A stretch of 64,000 bases of DNA from Scylla paramamosain (GCF_035594125.1 NW_026973669.1:1115001-1179000); one strand, 5' to 3'; positions 31,640 to 44,400 are shown, counted from the first letter of the stretch. The notes: a model not told the origin generated them from the letters alone. Numbers and translations: made by a program.

Positions 31640-31960
31640 GTGAGGTTAGGTTAGGTTAGGTTTTCTGGTCAAGATTTTCCCGTCACAGTGGTGGCAGCCA
31701 CGCAGGACAAGACACACGGTAATTCTTAAGAAATACACCTCCACACATATCTTATTAATCTTTTCCCCTCTCCCCCAACAAGCTTGGGGCCACGTGGGGA
31801 ATTAGGTTTGTTTTTGGAGGGGGACATAAAAGACCGATAAATGGACTGAAAATCTAGGGAAATTTCCCTAAAATAAAAAAAAAATTGGGGTAAAATTTAA
31901 GTTTTAACCAATACTTCAGAATCATTATATACCTATCCTAACCTAACCTAACCGGGGGGG
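31640..31960. repeat. Inverted TTAGG-bounded module, unit B
   Basis: GGTTA runs at about 31644-31662 and CCTAA runs at about 31935-31953. G- and C-runs follow to about 32025. Confidence 0.5.
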
Positions 31961-32039
31961 CTGCGCACTCCATGAACCCACCCCTGCTATCGGGGGGGGG
32001 GGCTGTGCCCCCCCTAAACCCCCCTAAGGTTAAAGCGTC

Positions 32040-32477
32040 ATTAAACGTCATAGACTTGGTAGCATGGACAAAAGCACCCTGCGTGTAAACCAACGCACGA
32101 ACGCACGCAGTGTAACTTCAGCACGGACAGGTAAGCAGGACGGATCTCGGGAATACTGGAGAAACTTTAACATTGTATTGTAACCTTAACATCAACGAGC
32201 GATCAGTAAAACCTTTACAGACTTGTAGCTATACTACTTACACTTCTTGAAAGCACACCTTATTGAAAATAATCTTGGGTGCGTTGTTCTTAAGATTTTC
32301 CAGACACACACCGTCAGTAAGGTTAGTTTGGTCTCCTGGACAAAATTTTCCCGTCACAGTGGTGGCAGCCACGCAGGACAAGACACACACACCGTCAGTT
32401 AGTGTTTTCTGCTTTCTTGTTTTATTTTTGTTATTTTGTTAATTTGTTTAATATTGTTTTATTTGTTTGTCTTGCAG
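32040..32477 (+). other. Presumed intron, no LTR, ending in an acceptor
   Basis: This is the empty-site version of the unit A LTR locus (ATAGACTTGGTAGC at 32050). It ends TTGTCTTGCAG at 32467-32477. Confidence 0.45.
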
Positions 32478-32720
32478 GAGAACAGACGCGGTGAAAGAGC
32501 AAGGCCAGACTGGCAAGTCCTCCTGTCCATTGTGCCCCAGAGCCTCTCAGATCAGTGGCTGGCAAGTCCTCCCATCCTCTCTGCCCCAGAGCCTCTCAGG
32601 TCAGTGGCTGGCAAGTCCTCCCATCCTCTCTGCCCCAGATCCCCTCAGGTCAGTGGCTGGCAAGTCCTCCCATCCTCTCTGCCCCAGAGCCCCTCAGGTC
32701 AGTGGCTGGGGACTCAGAAC
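32478..32720 (+). other. Candidate exon with 49-bp VNTR, unit B
   Basis: Begins GAGAACAGACGCGG (unit A lacks the first three bases). Four repeat copies. A (TTTC/TTTA/ATTA)n stretch follows at about 32810-32870. Confidence 0.35.
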
Positions 32721-32929
32721 ACTGCACCACTGTTGGCAACACTTGTGTCATTGTCACAAGTTTCCACCAACTAAAAGTGATTATCTTACTCTTTGCAACA
32801 AGGCAGTTTTTTCTTTCTTTCTTTCTTTATTTATTTATTAATTAATTAATTAATTTATTTATTTATTTGGATAACCTGAAGATCCACCAGCCCAGTCTTA
32901 CCACCTGAAGATCCACCAGCCCAGTCCTT

Positions 32930-33905
32930 TCTGGCCGTTCTATTGCTGCTGTGGTAGACGGTCACTGTTCTTCTCCTAGATCTATTAACAGTGGTGTTCC
33001 TCAGGGTTCTGTCCTGTCACCCACTCTCTTCCTATTATTCATCAATGATCTTTTAAACCAAACTTCTTGTCCTATCCACTCCAATGCTGATGATACCACC
33101 CTGCACTTTTCCACGTCTTTTTCTAGACTTCCAACCCTTCAGGAAGTAAACAGTTCATGCAGGGAAGTCACAGACTTCTGATCTCTCCAAAATTCCAGAT
33201 TAGGGCAGAGCAAACTTGGTATTGTTCAATGCCACAAAAACTCAATTCCTCCATCTATCAACTCGACACAACCTTCCAGACAACTATCCCCTCTTCTTCA
33301 ATGACACTCAACTGTCCCCCTCTTCTACACTGAACATCCTCGGTCTGTCCTTTACTTATAATCTGAACTGGAAACTTCACATCTCATCTCTAACAAAAAC
33401 AGCTTCTAGGAAGTCAGATGTTCTGAGATGTCTCCGCCAGTTTTTCTCACCCCCCCCCGGCTGCTAACTTTGTACAGGGGCCTTATCCGTCCATGTATGG
33501 AGTATGCTTCACATGTCTGGGGGGGTTCCACTCATACCATTCTTCTAGACAGGTTGGAATCAAAAGCTTTTTGTCTCATCAACTCCTCTCCTCTAACTGA
33601 CTGTCTTCAGCCTTTCTCTCATCGCCGCAGTGTTGCATCTCGTGCTGTCTTTTACAGCTATTTTCATGCTAACTGCTCTTCTGATCTTGCTAACTGCATG
33701 CTTCCCCTCCTCCCACAGCCTTGCTGCTCAACACTTTCTTCTTTCTCTCACCACTATTCTGTGCACCTCTCTAATGCAAGAGTTAACCAGTATTCTCAAT
33801 CATTCATCCCTTTTCTCTGGTAATACTGGAGCTCCCTGCCTGCTTCTGTATTTCCACCTTCGTATGACTTGAATTCCTTCAAGAGGGAGGCTTCAACACA
33901 CTTAT
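32930..33905 (+). pseudogene. LINE-D reverse transcriptase fragment, unit B
   Basis: SGVPQGSVLSP is intact here (unit A has QDSV). It shares the frameshift near 33180 and the in-frame TAA near 33821 with the other units. A further frame change lies in the C-run near 33450-33460. Confidence 0.8.
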
Positions 33906-33907
33906 CC

Positions 33908-34024
<117 letters not shown>

Positions 34025-34152
34025 ACAGGCAGGAAGCCCCTCGCCGCCTGTGTGGTGACGGCCTCCTCTGTTACAGGTGCAAGGTCAGTGTGCATCCTTG
34101 GTGCAGCCCCAGGGTTCCTGCAGGACCAGCCACGGCCAGGAGCAGCATTGCA

Positions 34153-34171
34153 ATGGAGCGTGCAAGGCCAG

Positions 34172-34204
<33 letters not shown>

Positions 34205-36000
34205 ACAGCCTGGAGCAGCAGGTGACCCAAGGCGGGAGGACCTACACTTGTGACCACTGTGGCAAAGTGTGCTCCACCAAGGCTGCCATTGCCAGACACG
34301 TCCTCTCCCATGCCAGCAAGACAAGGCTGAGAGGCAGGAGTGGCCCCGCTGAACACACTGCCACCCACACTGGTGGCAGGAACCACAAGTGTGACCTCTG
34401 CAGGAAGACATTTGTCCGGAAGAGTCATCTTGCATCACACATCCTCACCCACACTGGGGAGAGACAGTTCCAATGCCTGGAGTGTGGGAAAAGATTTATC
34501 CAGAAAGGTGATCTTGACAGACACATCCTCACCCACACTGGGGAGAGAAAGTTCCAGTGCCTGGAGTGTGGGAAAAGATTTACCCAGAAGGGTTCCCTTA
34601 ACACACACATCCTCACCCACACTGGGGAGAGAAAGTTCCAGTGCCTGGAGTGTGGGAAAAGATTTACCCGGAAGGGTTCCCTTAACAGACACATCCTCAC
34701 CCACACTGGGGAGAGAAAGTTCCAGTGCTTGGAGTGTGGGAAAAGATTTACCCGGAAGGGTTCCCTTAACACACACATCCTCAACCACACTGGGGAGAGA
34801 AAGTTCCAGTGCCTGGAGTGTGGGAAAAAATTTACCCAGAAAAGTGATCTTAACACACACATCCTCATCCACACTGGGGAGAGAAAGTTCCAGTGCCTGG
34901 AGTGTGGGAAAAGATTTACCCAGGAGAGTCATCTTAACACACACATCCTTACCCACACTGGGGAGAGAAAGTTCCAGTGCCTGGAGTGTGGGAAAAGATT
35001 TACCCAGAAGGGTTCCCTTAACACACACATCCTCACCCACACTGGGGAGAGAAAGTTCCAGTGCCTGGAGTGTGGGAAAAGATTTACCCGGAAGGGTTCC
35101 CTTAACACACACATCCTCACCCACAATGGGGAGAGAAAGTTCCAGTGCCTGGAGTGTGGGAAAAGATTTACCCGGAAGGGTTCCCTTAACACACACATCC
35201 TCACCCACACTGGGGAGAGAAAGTTCCAGTGCCTGGAGTGTGGGAAAAGATTTATCCAGAAAGGTGATCTTGACAGACACATCCTCACCCACACTGGGGA
35301 GAGAAAGTTCCAGTGCCTGGAGTGTGGGAAAAGATTTATCCAGAAGGGTTCCCTTAACACACACATCCTCACCCACACTGGGGAGAGAAAGTTCCAGTGC
35401 CTGGAGTGTGGGAAAAGATTTACTCGGAAGGGTTCCCTTAACAGACACATCCTCACCCACACTGGGGAGAGAAAGTTCCAGTGCCTGGAGTGTGGGAAAA
35501 GATTTACCCGGAAGGGTTCCCTTAACACACACATCCTCAACCACACTGGGGAGAGAAAGTTCCAGTGCCTGGAGTGTGGGAAAAGATTTACCCAGAAGTG
35601 TACTCTTGACAGTCACATCCTCACCCACACTGGGGAGAGAAAGTTCCAGTGCCTGGAGTGTGGGAAAAGATTTACCCAGGAGAGTAATCTTAACACACAC
35701 ATCCTCACCCACACTGGGGAGAGAAAGTTCCAGTGCCTGGAGTGTGGGAAAAGATTTACCCGGAAGGGTTCCCTTAACACACACATCCTCACCCACACTG
35801 GGGAGAGAAAGTTCCAGTGCCTGGAGTGTGGGAAAAGATTTACCCAGGAGAGTCATCTTAACACACACATCCTCACCCACACTGAGGAAAGAAAGTTCCA
35901 GTGCCTGGAGTGTGGGAAAAGATTTACCCAGAAAGGTACTCTTGACAGACACATCCTTACCCACACTGGAAAGAAGAAGAGAAAACAGCCAAAATCATAG
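34153..36000 (+). CDS. C2H2 zinc-finger protein B, 20 fingers
   Basis: Predicted 615 aa. The Ser-rich stretch is longer than in ZNF-A because of (AGC)n expansion. Fingers 1 and 2 match ZNF-A, except that finger 2 has CDLCRK for CDLCGK. Contact residues -1, +2, +3, +6 for fingers 3-20: QGDR QGST RGSR RGST QSDT QSHT QGST RGST RGST QGDR QGST RGSR RGST QCTS QSNT RGST QSHT QGTR. Fingers 3-6 recur as 12-15 (nine-finger shift), including a shared HILNH variant in fingers 6 and 15. One linker reads HNGE (finger 10), one ILIH (finger 7), one TEER (finger 19). No H at -1 or K at +6, unlike ZNF-A. C terminus GKKKRKQPKS. Confidence 0.85.
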
Positions 36001-36091
36001 CTGTTGCAGTCCCCGGTGACTCCGGCCTCAGTAGAGCTGAAAGGCACAAAACTACAAAATATCACGACCTAAAAAGTGACCTGGGAACAAC

Positions 36092-36721
36092 ATGGTCGCC
36101 GATGGACACCGGTATAATACCAGTGGTGGTGTGGGCGACAGGGCTAATGAAGAAAACCTTGAGAGCTGCCTGGAGGCAATCCCCGGTCGCCCAAGTGCCC
36201 ACGAAGTACACACAGCTGCGGTCAAGGGAACGGTCGCCACGCTGAACAGACCCCTCGGATGCAATGCCGGCGCTGCTGAGGGTGTGACCGCTAACACCAG
36301 GCTTGGAGCCCATTGCACTCACCAGACAACAAAACAGGAAAGTGCAGAAAACGGGGAGAGAATGTTCCCGTGCCTGCAGTGTGGGAAAAGATTTACCCAC
36401 AAAGGTAATCTTAACACACACATCCTCACCCACACTGGGGCTTGTACAAACTCAGTGCACCCTGAGTGTAGGAAGACAGAAGGAAGCAGAAACAGAAGGA
36501 TCTGCTCTGAACCACCCTGGAGAGAGAAACTGCAGCAGAGGATCACCCATCAAAGAGAAGAAATCTGGCAGATAACAAGCTTCCTGCAAGACCAAAACGA
36601 CACAAGGAGCCTCCTCAAGAAAACAGACAGAATGACAGGAAGGCGCAGCGCAAGCAACGGCCGGCCGGGCGGAAGACCGGCAGGGGCCGAGCCCCAGCCG
36701 AAGCCTTGCCACCACAAATGA
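36092..36721 (+). other. Single C2H2-finger ORF downstream of ZNF-B (209 codons)
   Basis: Open frame MVADGHRYNTSGG with one finger near residues 93-113 (FPCLQCGKRF, HKGNLNTHILTHTG). A Cys/His-poor basic tail follows. It lies 92 bases after the ZNF-B stop on the same strand. Unit A breaks it by one base. Unit C changes its C-terminal frame by a two-base deletion. It is most likely 3' UTR or a relic, but reinitiation or alternative splicing cannot be excluded. Confidence 0.4.
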
Positions 36722-37043
36722 GGACAAAGACAAGAAAATAAAGGCCAGAAAGATGAAGAAGCAGCTTGCAGAAAAGCCAGGGGTGGTGTGCAGGCACATG
36801 GCAAAGACCTCAACAGAAGTACAAGACACACCCGAGAAAGAAGTGGCCGAGGGATGCTGCAGGCCACTGCTGGAAGACCCCACGCAGCATCAGGCAGCCC
36901 CGGGGATACAGACCACCACGGTTAAACACACAAGTAAACAACAACAATGCCAGCTGTTCAACTTACACAGGAAGGTCTGCTGAGAAAGAGAGTGAGTCAG
37001 TGCAGCAAGTTTGAGGCTCCAGGTGTAGACAAAGCCCCAAGTT

Positions 37044-37451
37044 TTGGGTCAGAAAGATTACACGAGTGCACCGTTCCGTGCACTCGTTTGTACCAGACTA
37101 CAGAAAGGAAAAGAGGAGCCCCCACAATGGCTGGCCACTGGAAACACCAGCCTGCCACCAAACGCCAGCCAGACACAGAGCCATTCGCTGCTTGTTAACA
37201 ACACGCAGGTGGCCGACAGAGACACCGGTGTGGAGTTTGGTCTGGTGGAGTGCTCCACATGCACCGGCAGGACTGGCAAGAAGGTAGCACCAGAAACACA
37301 CACACTGGTGAACAGGACTGCATTCAACACCTTGCCATTCAACACCTTGCTTAACACTCCACATGCAAGTGTTTGGGAACACAAGAGAATGCCACACTAC
37401 AACACAAAAAATGAGAAAAACAATCAAGAAAGAATTACCAAAACACCTTGA
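37044..37451 (+). other. 135-codon reading frame, unit B
   Basis: Same frame as 19823-20230, with scattered substitutions (RITKTP at the end). Confidence 0.25.
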
Positions 37452-37484
37452 AAAAGATTCGCAGGTCAGAACTAACACCAAAAA

Positions 37485-37860
37485 AACAAGACTACTGCCA
37501 CAAACCAGCTGGCAGTACCAGTAGTGACTTGTGGGTGTGGTGTGGTGTGGTGACTGGCCACAAGACTACTGCCACAAACCAGCTGGCAGTACCAGTAGTG
37601 ACTTGTGGGTGTGGTGTGGTGTGGTGACTGGCCACAAGACTACTGCCACAAACCAGCTGGCAGTACCGCTAGTGACTTGTGGGTGTGGTGTGGTGTGGTG
37701 ACTGGCCACAAGACTACTGCCACAAACCAGCTGGCAGTACCAGTAGTGACTTGTGGGTGTGGTGTGGTGTGGTGACTGGCCACAAGACTACTGCCACAAA
37801 CCAGCTGGCAGTACCAGTAGTGACTTGTGGGTGTGGTGTGGTGTGGTGACTGGCCAAAAG
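37485..37860 (+). repeat. 74-bp VNTR, five copies
   Basis: Repeat starts at 37511, 37585, 37659, 37733 and 37807. Confidence 0.9.
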
Positions 37861-37875
37861 GTTTATTCTGAAATG

Positions 37876-37989
37876 TAATCTTGACAAACATCCTCACCCA
37901 CACTGTGGTAAGGAAGTACAGGTGTGGTGTTTGTGGCAGTGTTTCTGTAGGAAGAGTGGTGTTGCCAGACACATCCAAACACTCCTGTG
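37876..37989 (+). pseudogene. Decayed C2H2 fingers, unit C
   Basis: Same two-frame finger relic as at 505-620. Confidence 0.7.
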
Positions 37990-38078
37990 GGGGTGAGGTG
38001 TTGTGGATGTGCTGGTGGTGTGTGAGGGACTTGGAGTGACTAGTGTTTGTGTGTTGTTACTTTGTACTCAAGTGTTGG

Positions 38079-38084
38079 AATAAA
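38079..38084 (+). terminator. Polyadenylation signal AATAAA for ZNF-B
   Basis: Lies 2,079 bases after the ZNF-B stop. Confidence 0.55.
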
Positions 38085-38128
38085 CTTTTGTTGCTAGAAT
38101 GCTGAGTAATGTTGTTATACAGTAAATA

Positions 38129-38199
<71 letters not shown>
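38129..38199 (+). repeat. (GT)n microsatellite, longest copy
   Basis: About 35 GT units. Confidence 0.95.
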
Positions 38200-38200
<1 letters not shown>

Positions 38201-38410
38201 AAAATGGCCAATAATAAACTTGCCATGACAGACAGAGTAGTGGATGACTGGAATAGACTCAGTAGTCAGGTTGTTAGTGCTGAGTCATTACAGAGCTTTG
38301 AAATATTAGACAAATGAAATGAAATATTAGACAGGGATGACAGGTGGAAATAGACAGGCATGTTTTGTACAGGGACTGCCACGTGCAGGCCTGACGGCTT
38401 CCTGCACCAA
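38200..38410 (+). mobile_element. LINE-C 3' fragment, unit C
   Basis: A small local duplication around 38305-38335 (AAATGAAATGAAATATTAGA) disrupts the terminal codons. The (CTG)n run that follows is short here. Confidence 0.65.
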
Positions 38411-38810
38411 CCCTTGTGTTCTTGTGTGCTGCTGCTGCTGCAAAATCTCTTCCTATTAATCCCTTTCTTTGCTGTGAATGCTTGTGGAGGTTTTACACAT
38501 TGCTTTTAGTGCTGCGAAGTGTTGACTGTCGCTGTGAAAGGGTTGAAAGGTTAATGATCCTGGGAGGCAAAGAAAACTGCTGGTCTGTGCATCAATAGCC
38601 GTGGTGTTCTGATGGTCTGCCTTCTTCATCACTTCTCACCAAAACAAGAAAACAACAAAACTTGATTGAAAAACAAGCCACAGAGACAGGCAGAGCGGGT
38701 GGGAGTGCAGGGGAGAGGGAGAGGGAGAGAGGACGGTGTGGGAGACAAGACAGATATGGAGAGAGATGATACTTAACATTGCATCTCTTGCTATTCAAAG
38801 CTAGGTGAGT
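38411..38810. other. No gene recognised
   Basis: Equivalent of 1001-1400. Confidence 0.5.
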
Positions 38811-39858
38811 GTGTTGAAGCCTCCCTCCTGAAAGAGTTCAAGTCACCAGCAGGGGGAAACAGCAGCAGGCAGGGAGTTCAGGAGTGTGCCAGTAAAGGGG
38901 ATGAGAGACTGAGAATACTGGTTAACTCTTGCATCAGGGAGGTGGACAGAATAGTGGTGAAAGATTGAGAATACTGGTTAACTCTTGCATCAGGGAGGTG
39001 GACAGAATAGTGGTGAAAGATTGAGAATACTGGTTAACTCTTGCATCAGGGAGGTGGACAGAATAGTGGTGAAAGATTGAGAATACTGGTTAACTCTTGC
39101 ATCAGGGAGGTGGACAGAATAGTGGTGAAAGATTGAGAATACTGATTAACTCTTTCATTCAGGAGGTGGAGAGTATTGTGGTGAAACATTGAGAATACTG
39201 GTTAATTCTTGCACTAGGGAGCTGCAGACAATAGTGGTGAAAGATTGAGAATACTGGTTAACTCTTGCATCAGAGAGGTGGACAGAATAGTGGTGAAAGA
39301 TTGAGAATACTGTTGAACTCTTGCATTCAGGAGGTGGACAGTATAGTGGTGAATGATTGAGAATACTGGTTAACTCTTGCATTAGGGAGGTGGACAGAGT
39401 AGAGGTGAAATATTGAGAATACTGGTTAACTCTTGCACTAGGGAGGTGGAGACAATAGTGGTGAAAGATTGAGAATGCTTGTTAACTTGCATTCAGAAGG
39501 TGGACAGAATAGTGGTGAAAGATTGAGAATGCTGGTTAACTCGTGCATTAGGGAGGTGGACAGAATAGTGGTGAAAGATTGAGAATACTGGTTAACTCTT
39601 GCATTAGAGAGGTGGAGACAATAGTGGTGAAAGATTGAGAATACTGGTTAACTCTTGTATCAGGGAGAGGGACAGAATAGTGGTGAAAGATTGAGAATAC
39701 TGGTTAACTCTTGCATTAGGGAGGTGGACAGAATAGTTGTGAAAGATTGAGAATACTGGTTAACTCTTGCATTAGGGAGGTGGACAGAATAGTGTTGAAA
39801 GATTGAGAATGCTGGTTAACTCTTGCATCAGGGTGGAGACAATAGTGGTGAGAAAGTA
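38811..39858 (-). repeat. Antisense LINE-D flank and 56-bp minisatellite, shortest array
   Basis: LINE-D flank to about 38908, then about 17 monomers. Confidence 0.9.
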
Positions 39859-40270
39859 AGGCCTCTTATCAAATTATATTGACATTTTTTGACCAAATAG
39901 TTAGGAGTATATAAAATTTCAATAAAATTGCTAGCAAGATCTGCCCCCAAGCTTGAAAGAGGCAGAGACAGCAAGGAAGTGGTTCTCAGAGTGGGGTGTG
40001 ACGAATAGACTGCATCAGTAGTCAGTAGGGAGCTGTGAAAGAAGACTGCAGCAGTGTGTGGACAGAGATGGCAGGTGGAAATAGATAGGCGTGTTTTGTA
40101 CAGGGACTGCCACTTGTAGGTGTGATGGCTTCCTGCTCCAGCTCTTGTGTTCTTGTGTACTACTGCTACTTGGAAGGCTCTGCAATGGTGCCACCTTAAG
40201 TCCACTGCAACACACTTGTTCTCCAATGTACGATAATGCACCAAGGTCCTTAAGAATGGCATTTATTGAT
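39859..40270 (+). mobile_element. Second LINE-C 3' fragment, unit C
   Basis: Single copy of the 76-bp segment. The (TA)n/poly-T tract of units A and B is replaced by ATATATTTTTTGGAGGTGG near 40347. Confidence 0.6.
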
Positions 40271-40517
40271 TTTATGATTATGATTATTATTATTTTTTTT
40301 TTTTACAGTGTCTCTCTTACATAGAAATACAATAATAAAAAGTGCAATATATTTTTTGGAGGTGGTTTGTTATTTGTTATTTGGTAACTTTGTTTTTTGC
40401 GTTTAATGACAAATTAAGTTGGTGGCAAGAGGAGTAGACATTTCAAGTTACCCTCCATTTCCACCTTGCTGGTTCTCTAACACTTGGTCAAAATTTATGA
40501 ATCATTAATAAATGATT

Positions 40518-40914
40518 CAAAGGTTAGGAGGAGAAAGTGGAGATTGAGGCATGTAGCATGGGAAAATTTCCAGGTAGACTTGAGTGAAAGTGTGAGGATG
40601 GAAGCCTGAATGGCGTGGATGAAATGAACGACAGACAGGATGCCGCAGCCAGCCAGCCAGACAGGGTACGTGAGAACGAGTGCCGGGAAGCGTGCATGTA
40701 AGCCGTGGTGGAGTGACAAGATTAGGGATGCTGGAAAGGAAGGAAAGAGACTAAATAGGGTGTGCAGGCAGTTGAGAAAGAGGAGGCAGAGAGTGAGCAC
40801 CAGAATGCACGGACAGCGTGTGTGAGTCAGCAGCGAGTGACGAAGCGAAAGGTAATGAATGCTAAAGTTAGGTGTGAGAGAAGTGTGCTTCAGTCCAGAA
40901 GAGAGAAAGGTGTT
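40518..40914 (+). pseudogene. LINE-A' fragment left of the LTR junction, unit C
   Basis: Matches 3846-4246 of unit A. The 396 bases before it are deleted (AAATGATT joined to CAAAGG). The LTR replaces everything after GTGTT. Confidence 0.8.
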
Positions 40915-41442
40915 TGTTACTGTATGTAAAGCGTATGTACCTCACGTCATTATTCCTCGGCATTTATAAGTGAAATGTTCAATAGTTTTCTATTTCCATG
41001 AAAACGTGTAATATGTGTAAGTATCAGTATTTAATGCTATATTAAGCACCAAAGCCGATGCTCACTTGTTAGTAGTGTGGGGTTAACCTGCTAGTCGCCT
41101 GCGGGCATCACTCACGGCCAAGTCGCGCTCAGACAAAGACAGGCAGGATGGTGACCGAGGTAAATACTTTAATTTTGTAGTTAAAACTGATTGTCATAGT
41201 GCCAAGTTAATTGCATGTATTGTTAATGAATATTGTAATATGTTGAAAGCGTTTAATATCCGTGCATAATGTTATTTTGTAAGAAATTGAGACCGAGAAC
41301 TTGTTCGCAGTTCTTACGGTCATGCCTACCTCATCAATAAACGTGTCAGGGAGAACTGCCTTTCCTCGACCCTACGATGATGGGTGTGATCAGTAAAACA
41401 GATCACCTGAGAGCCAATTGATGCCCTGCCGGTGCGGCTACA
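40915..41442 (+). mobile_element. Solo LTR at a deletion junction, unit C
   Basis: TGTTAC...GGCTACA, 528 bp, homologous to the minus-strand LTR at 14343-14870. Internal TATATTAA near 41038 and CAATAAACG near 41334 give its sense as plus. Flanks are GTGTT (left) and CAGAT (right), so there is no target duplication. The left flank is LINE-A' and the right flank is LINE-A at its YADD codons. Confidence 0.85.
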
Positions 41443-42820
41443 CAGATGATGTAGTTCTTATGAGTGAATCGGCAGATGAGCTTCAAAGTTTGTTGGATGT
41501 AGTGGATGGCTACGGTAAAGACTTAGGAAGAAGGTTTAGCAGTGAGGAAAGCAAAGTAATGATTGTGAATAGGTCAGAGGATGAAAGTAGTGTGGTATGG
41601 AGACTTGGAGAGAATGAGTTGAGACAGGTGCAAGAATACAAGTACTTAGGGATGTGGATGAGTCCTAGTGGGTGTGCAAAGGCAAAGAATGAAAAGATAA
41701 GTATGGTAAACCAGTGGGTAGGTCGATTGGGAAGCGCGGCAAGGATGAGAGCAAGTAAGTATGATGTGTTGAGAGAAGTGTGGAAGAGTGTGGCTGTGCC
41801 ATGTATAATTATAATGTATGGTATGGATGTGATTGCATGGAATGAAAGTGAAATTGATAAGTTAGAAGTGGGCCAGAATAGAGTAGCAAGGATGGCACTG
41901 AATGCACCGAGGTGCAGAGCAGTTGAAAGCTTGAGAGGTGACATGGGATGGAGCACCTTTAGAGAAAGACTCACAAAAGCCACACTTAGGTACAAGATTA
42001 GGTTTGAGAGAATGGATGATGCAAAAATATCAAGGAAGGTGTACCTGTGGAATGAAAGTGGAAGCAAATGGAGGAAGAGATGCATGAGAATGGCCGACAG
42101 GAATGGATTGCAAGTTGTGTGAGCGATAAGAATGGCTGGGAGGAATCAAAATGAGCGTGAATGGGTGGTAACAAGAGGAGGCAGAGTGGGAGCCGAATGG
42201 GATGTGAGAAAATGGAAGAATGAGATAGACAAAGAAGTGAAATGTGTGGGACTGAATGAATGGAAGAATGAAATGGAAAGAAAGAAGACCCTGGAATGGT
42301 ACAAGGAGAAAGAGGCCCCGAGGTATGAAAGGTGGTATGATGGAAGCCTGGGCGTTTATCTTCTCTTCCAAGCGAGGGCACAGTGTATGGATGTGAATGC
42401 AAGGAGTTACAGGTGGTCTGAGTCCCGCAGCAAAGTGTGCCAGATGTGTGACATGGAAGAGGATGAGACGGTGGAACATGTGGTGCTGGAGTGTGTGAAG
42501 TATGCCAGAGACAGGAATGAGATAATGCAAGTGATACTGACTGAGTTAGGGCATGATAGGAATGAAAGAGTGGAGAAGACAGGAAAGGAATGGATGGTGT
42601 TGTTGCTGGGACTGTGTAGAGAGGCCAATGAAAGGATGATTGAGGCGGTGAAAGAGTTTCTGGAGAGAATGTGGCGTGCCAGGTGTATGAACAATTAGGA
42701 TAGAGGATGCTGTTCGTTTCTCTTTTTTTTTTTCCCCCTTTCTACAGGAGTTGCCGATCCAAAGGCCTGGCTCAGGAGTGATCCTGTGCCACCTGTACCA
42801 TCAAGATCAAGATCAAAATC
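41443..42820 (+). pseudogene. LINE-A ORF2 C-terminal remnant, unit C
   Basis: Begins in the catalytic YADD (DDVVLMSES remains) and runs to the element end at 42698 plus the UTR and (ATCAAG)n tail. A TGA at 42121-42123 splits it (Trp to stop). A three-base insertion near 41806 adds one Ile. Confidence 0.85.
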
Positions 42821-43168
42821 TGGCGCCAAGTTACTTGTGTGTTTTGTTGTCTGTGTCTGTTGGAGCGTCCGCGTGCTGCGTGGTGGTCAGTGGTCAGGTC
42901 ACGCTGAGTGTGCGGCAGCTTGCGCCTGTGTCTGAGCTGGCCTGGGTCACCTGTGGTCACCTGTCCACTCTGTGTCTGGTGGAGGGAACAGACAAGACGT
43001 CAGCGTGGTGGTCAGTGGTCATGTCACGCTGAGTGTGCGGCAGCTTGCGCCTGTGTCTGAGCTGGCCTGGGTCACCTGTGGTCACGTGCGGAGTGGCGGC
43101 GCCTCCCTGGGCTCACCTGAGGGCGTGCAGGTAATGGTGGGCGGGGAACAAGTAAATGTCGGGAGGTG
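42821..43168 (+). promoter_or_regulatory. CpG-rich module, unit C, two copies of the 125-bp VNTR
   Basis: Candidate first exon/promoter of ZNF-C. Donor GGGAG|GTGAGTGA at 43165/43166. Confidence 0.4.
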
Positions 43169-43357
43169 AGTGACTAAGGTGGTGGTCACCGTCACTGTTG
43201 TTGTGGTTTGTTTGTTTGTTTGTTTGTTGATTTCTTTTATTCCCAAGACGTGGCGGCGCCGCCTGGCTGTCTGCTGGTGCTGCCTGCCTGTGGTCTGACC
43301 ATTTTGTCGCGAGTGTTTGGGCGTTGTCCTTTCTGGGGATTTCCCGGCCCATACTGA

Positions 43358-43675
43358 GTGAGGTTAGGTTAGGTTAGGTTTTCTGGGCAAGATTTTCCCG
43401 TCACAGTGGTGGCAGCCACGCAGGACAAGACACACGGTAATTCTTAAGAAATACACCTCCACACATATCTTATTAATCTTTTCCCCTCTCCCCCAACAAG
43501 CTTGGGGCCACGTGGGGAATTGGGTTTGTTTTTGGAGGGGGACATAAAAGACCGATAAATGGACTGAAAATCTAGGGAAATTTCCCTAAAATAAAAAAAA
43601 TTGTGGGTAAAATTTAAGTTTTAACCAATACTCCAGAATAATTATATACCTAACCTAACCGAACCTAACCGGGGG
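43358..43675. repeat. Inverted TTAGG-bounded module, unit C
   Basis: GGTTA run near 43362-43380. CCTAA run near 43648-43670 with one unit changed to CCGAA. The following G/C-run segment is shorter than in A and B. Confidence 0.5.
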
Positions 43676-43734
43676 GGCTGCGCACCCCATGAACCCCCCC
43701 TGGACCCCCCTAAGGTTAAAGCGTCATTAAACAT

Positions 43735-44161
43735 CATAGACTTAGTAGCATGGACAAAAGCACCCTGCGTGTAAACCAACGCACGAACGCACGCAGTGTA
43801 ACTTCAGCACGGACAGGTAAGCAGGACGGATCTCGGGAATACTGGAGAAACTTTAACATTGTATTGTAACCTTAACATCAACGAGCGATCAGTAAAACCT
43901 TTACAGACTTGTAGCTATACTACTTACACTTCTTGAAAGCACACCTTATTGAAAATAATCTTGGGTGCGTTGTTCTTAAGATTTTCCAGACACACACCGT
44001 CAGTAAGGTTAGTTTGGTCTCCTGGACAAAATTTTCCCGTCACAGTGGTGGCAGCCACGCAGGACAAGACACACACCGTCAGTTAGTGTTTTCTGCTTTC
44101 TTGTTTTATTTTTGTTATTTTGTTAATTTGTTTAATATTGTTTTATTTGTTTGTCTTGCAG
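43735..44161 (+). other. Presumed intron ending in an acceptor, unit C
   Basis: No LTR at the unit A site. Ends TTGTCTTGCAG at 44151-44161. Confidence 0.45.
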
Positions 44162-44400
44162 GAGAACAGACGCGGTGAAAGAGCAAGGCCAGACTGGCAA
44201 GTCCTCCTGTCCATTGTGCCCCAGAGCCTCTCAGATCAGTGGCTGGCAAGTCCTCCCATCCTCTCTGCCCCAGAGCCCCTCAGGTCAGTGGCTGGCAAGT
44301 CCTCCCATCCTCTCTGCCCCAGAGCCCCTCAGGTCAGTGGCTGGCAAGTCCTCCCATCCTCTCTGCCCAAGAGCCCCTCAGGTCAGTGGCTGGGGACTCA
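44162..44400 (+). other. Candidate exon with 49-bp VNTR, unit C
   Basis: Four repeat copies. A long (TTTA)n tract follows at about 44495-44560. Confidence 0.35.
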
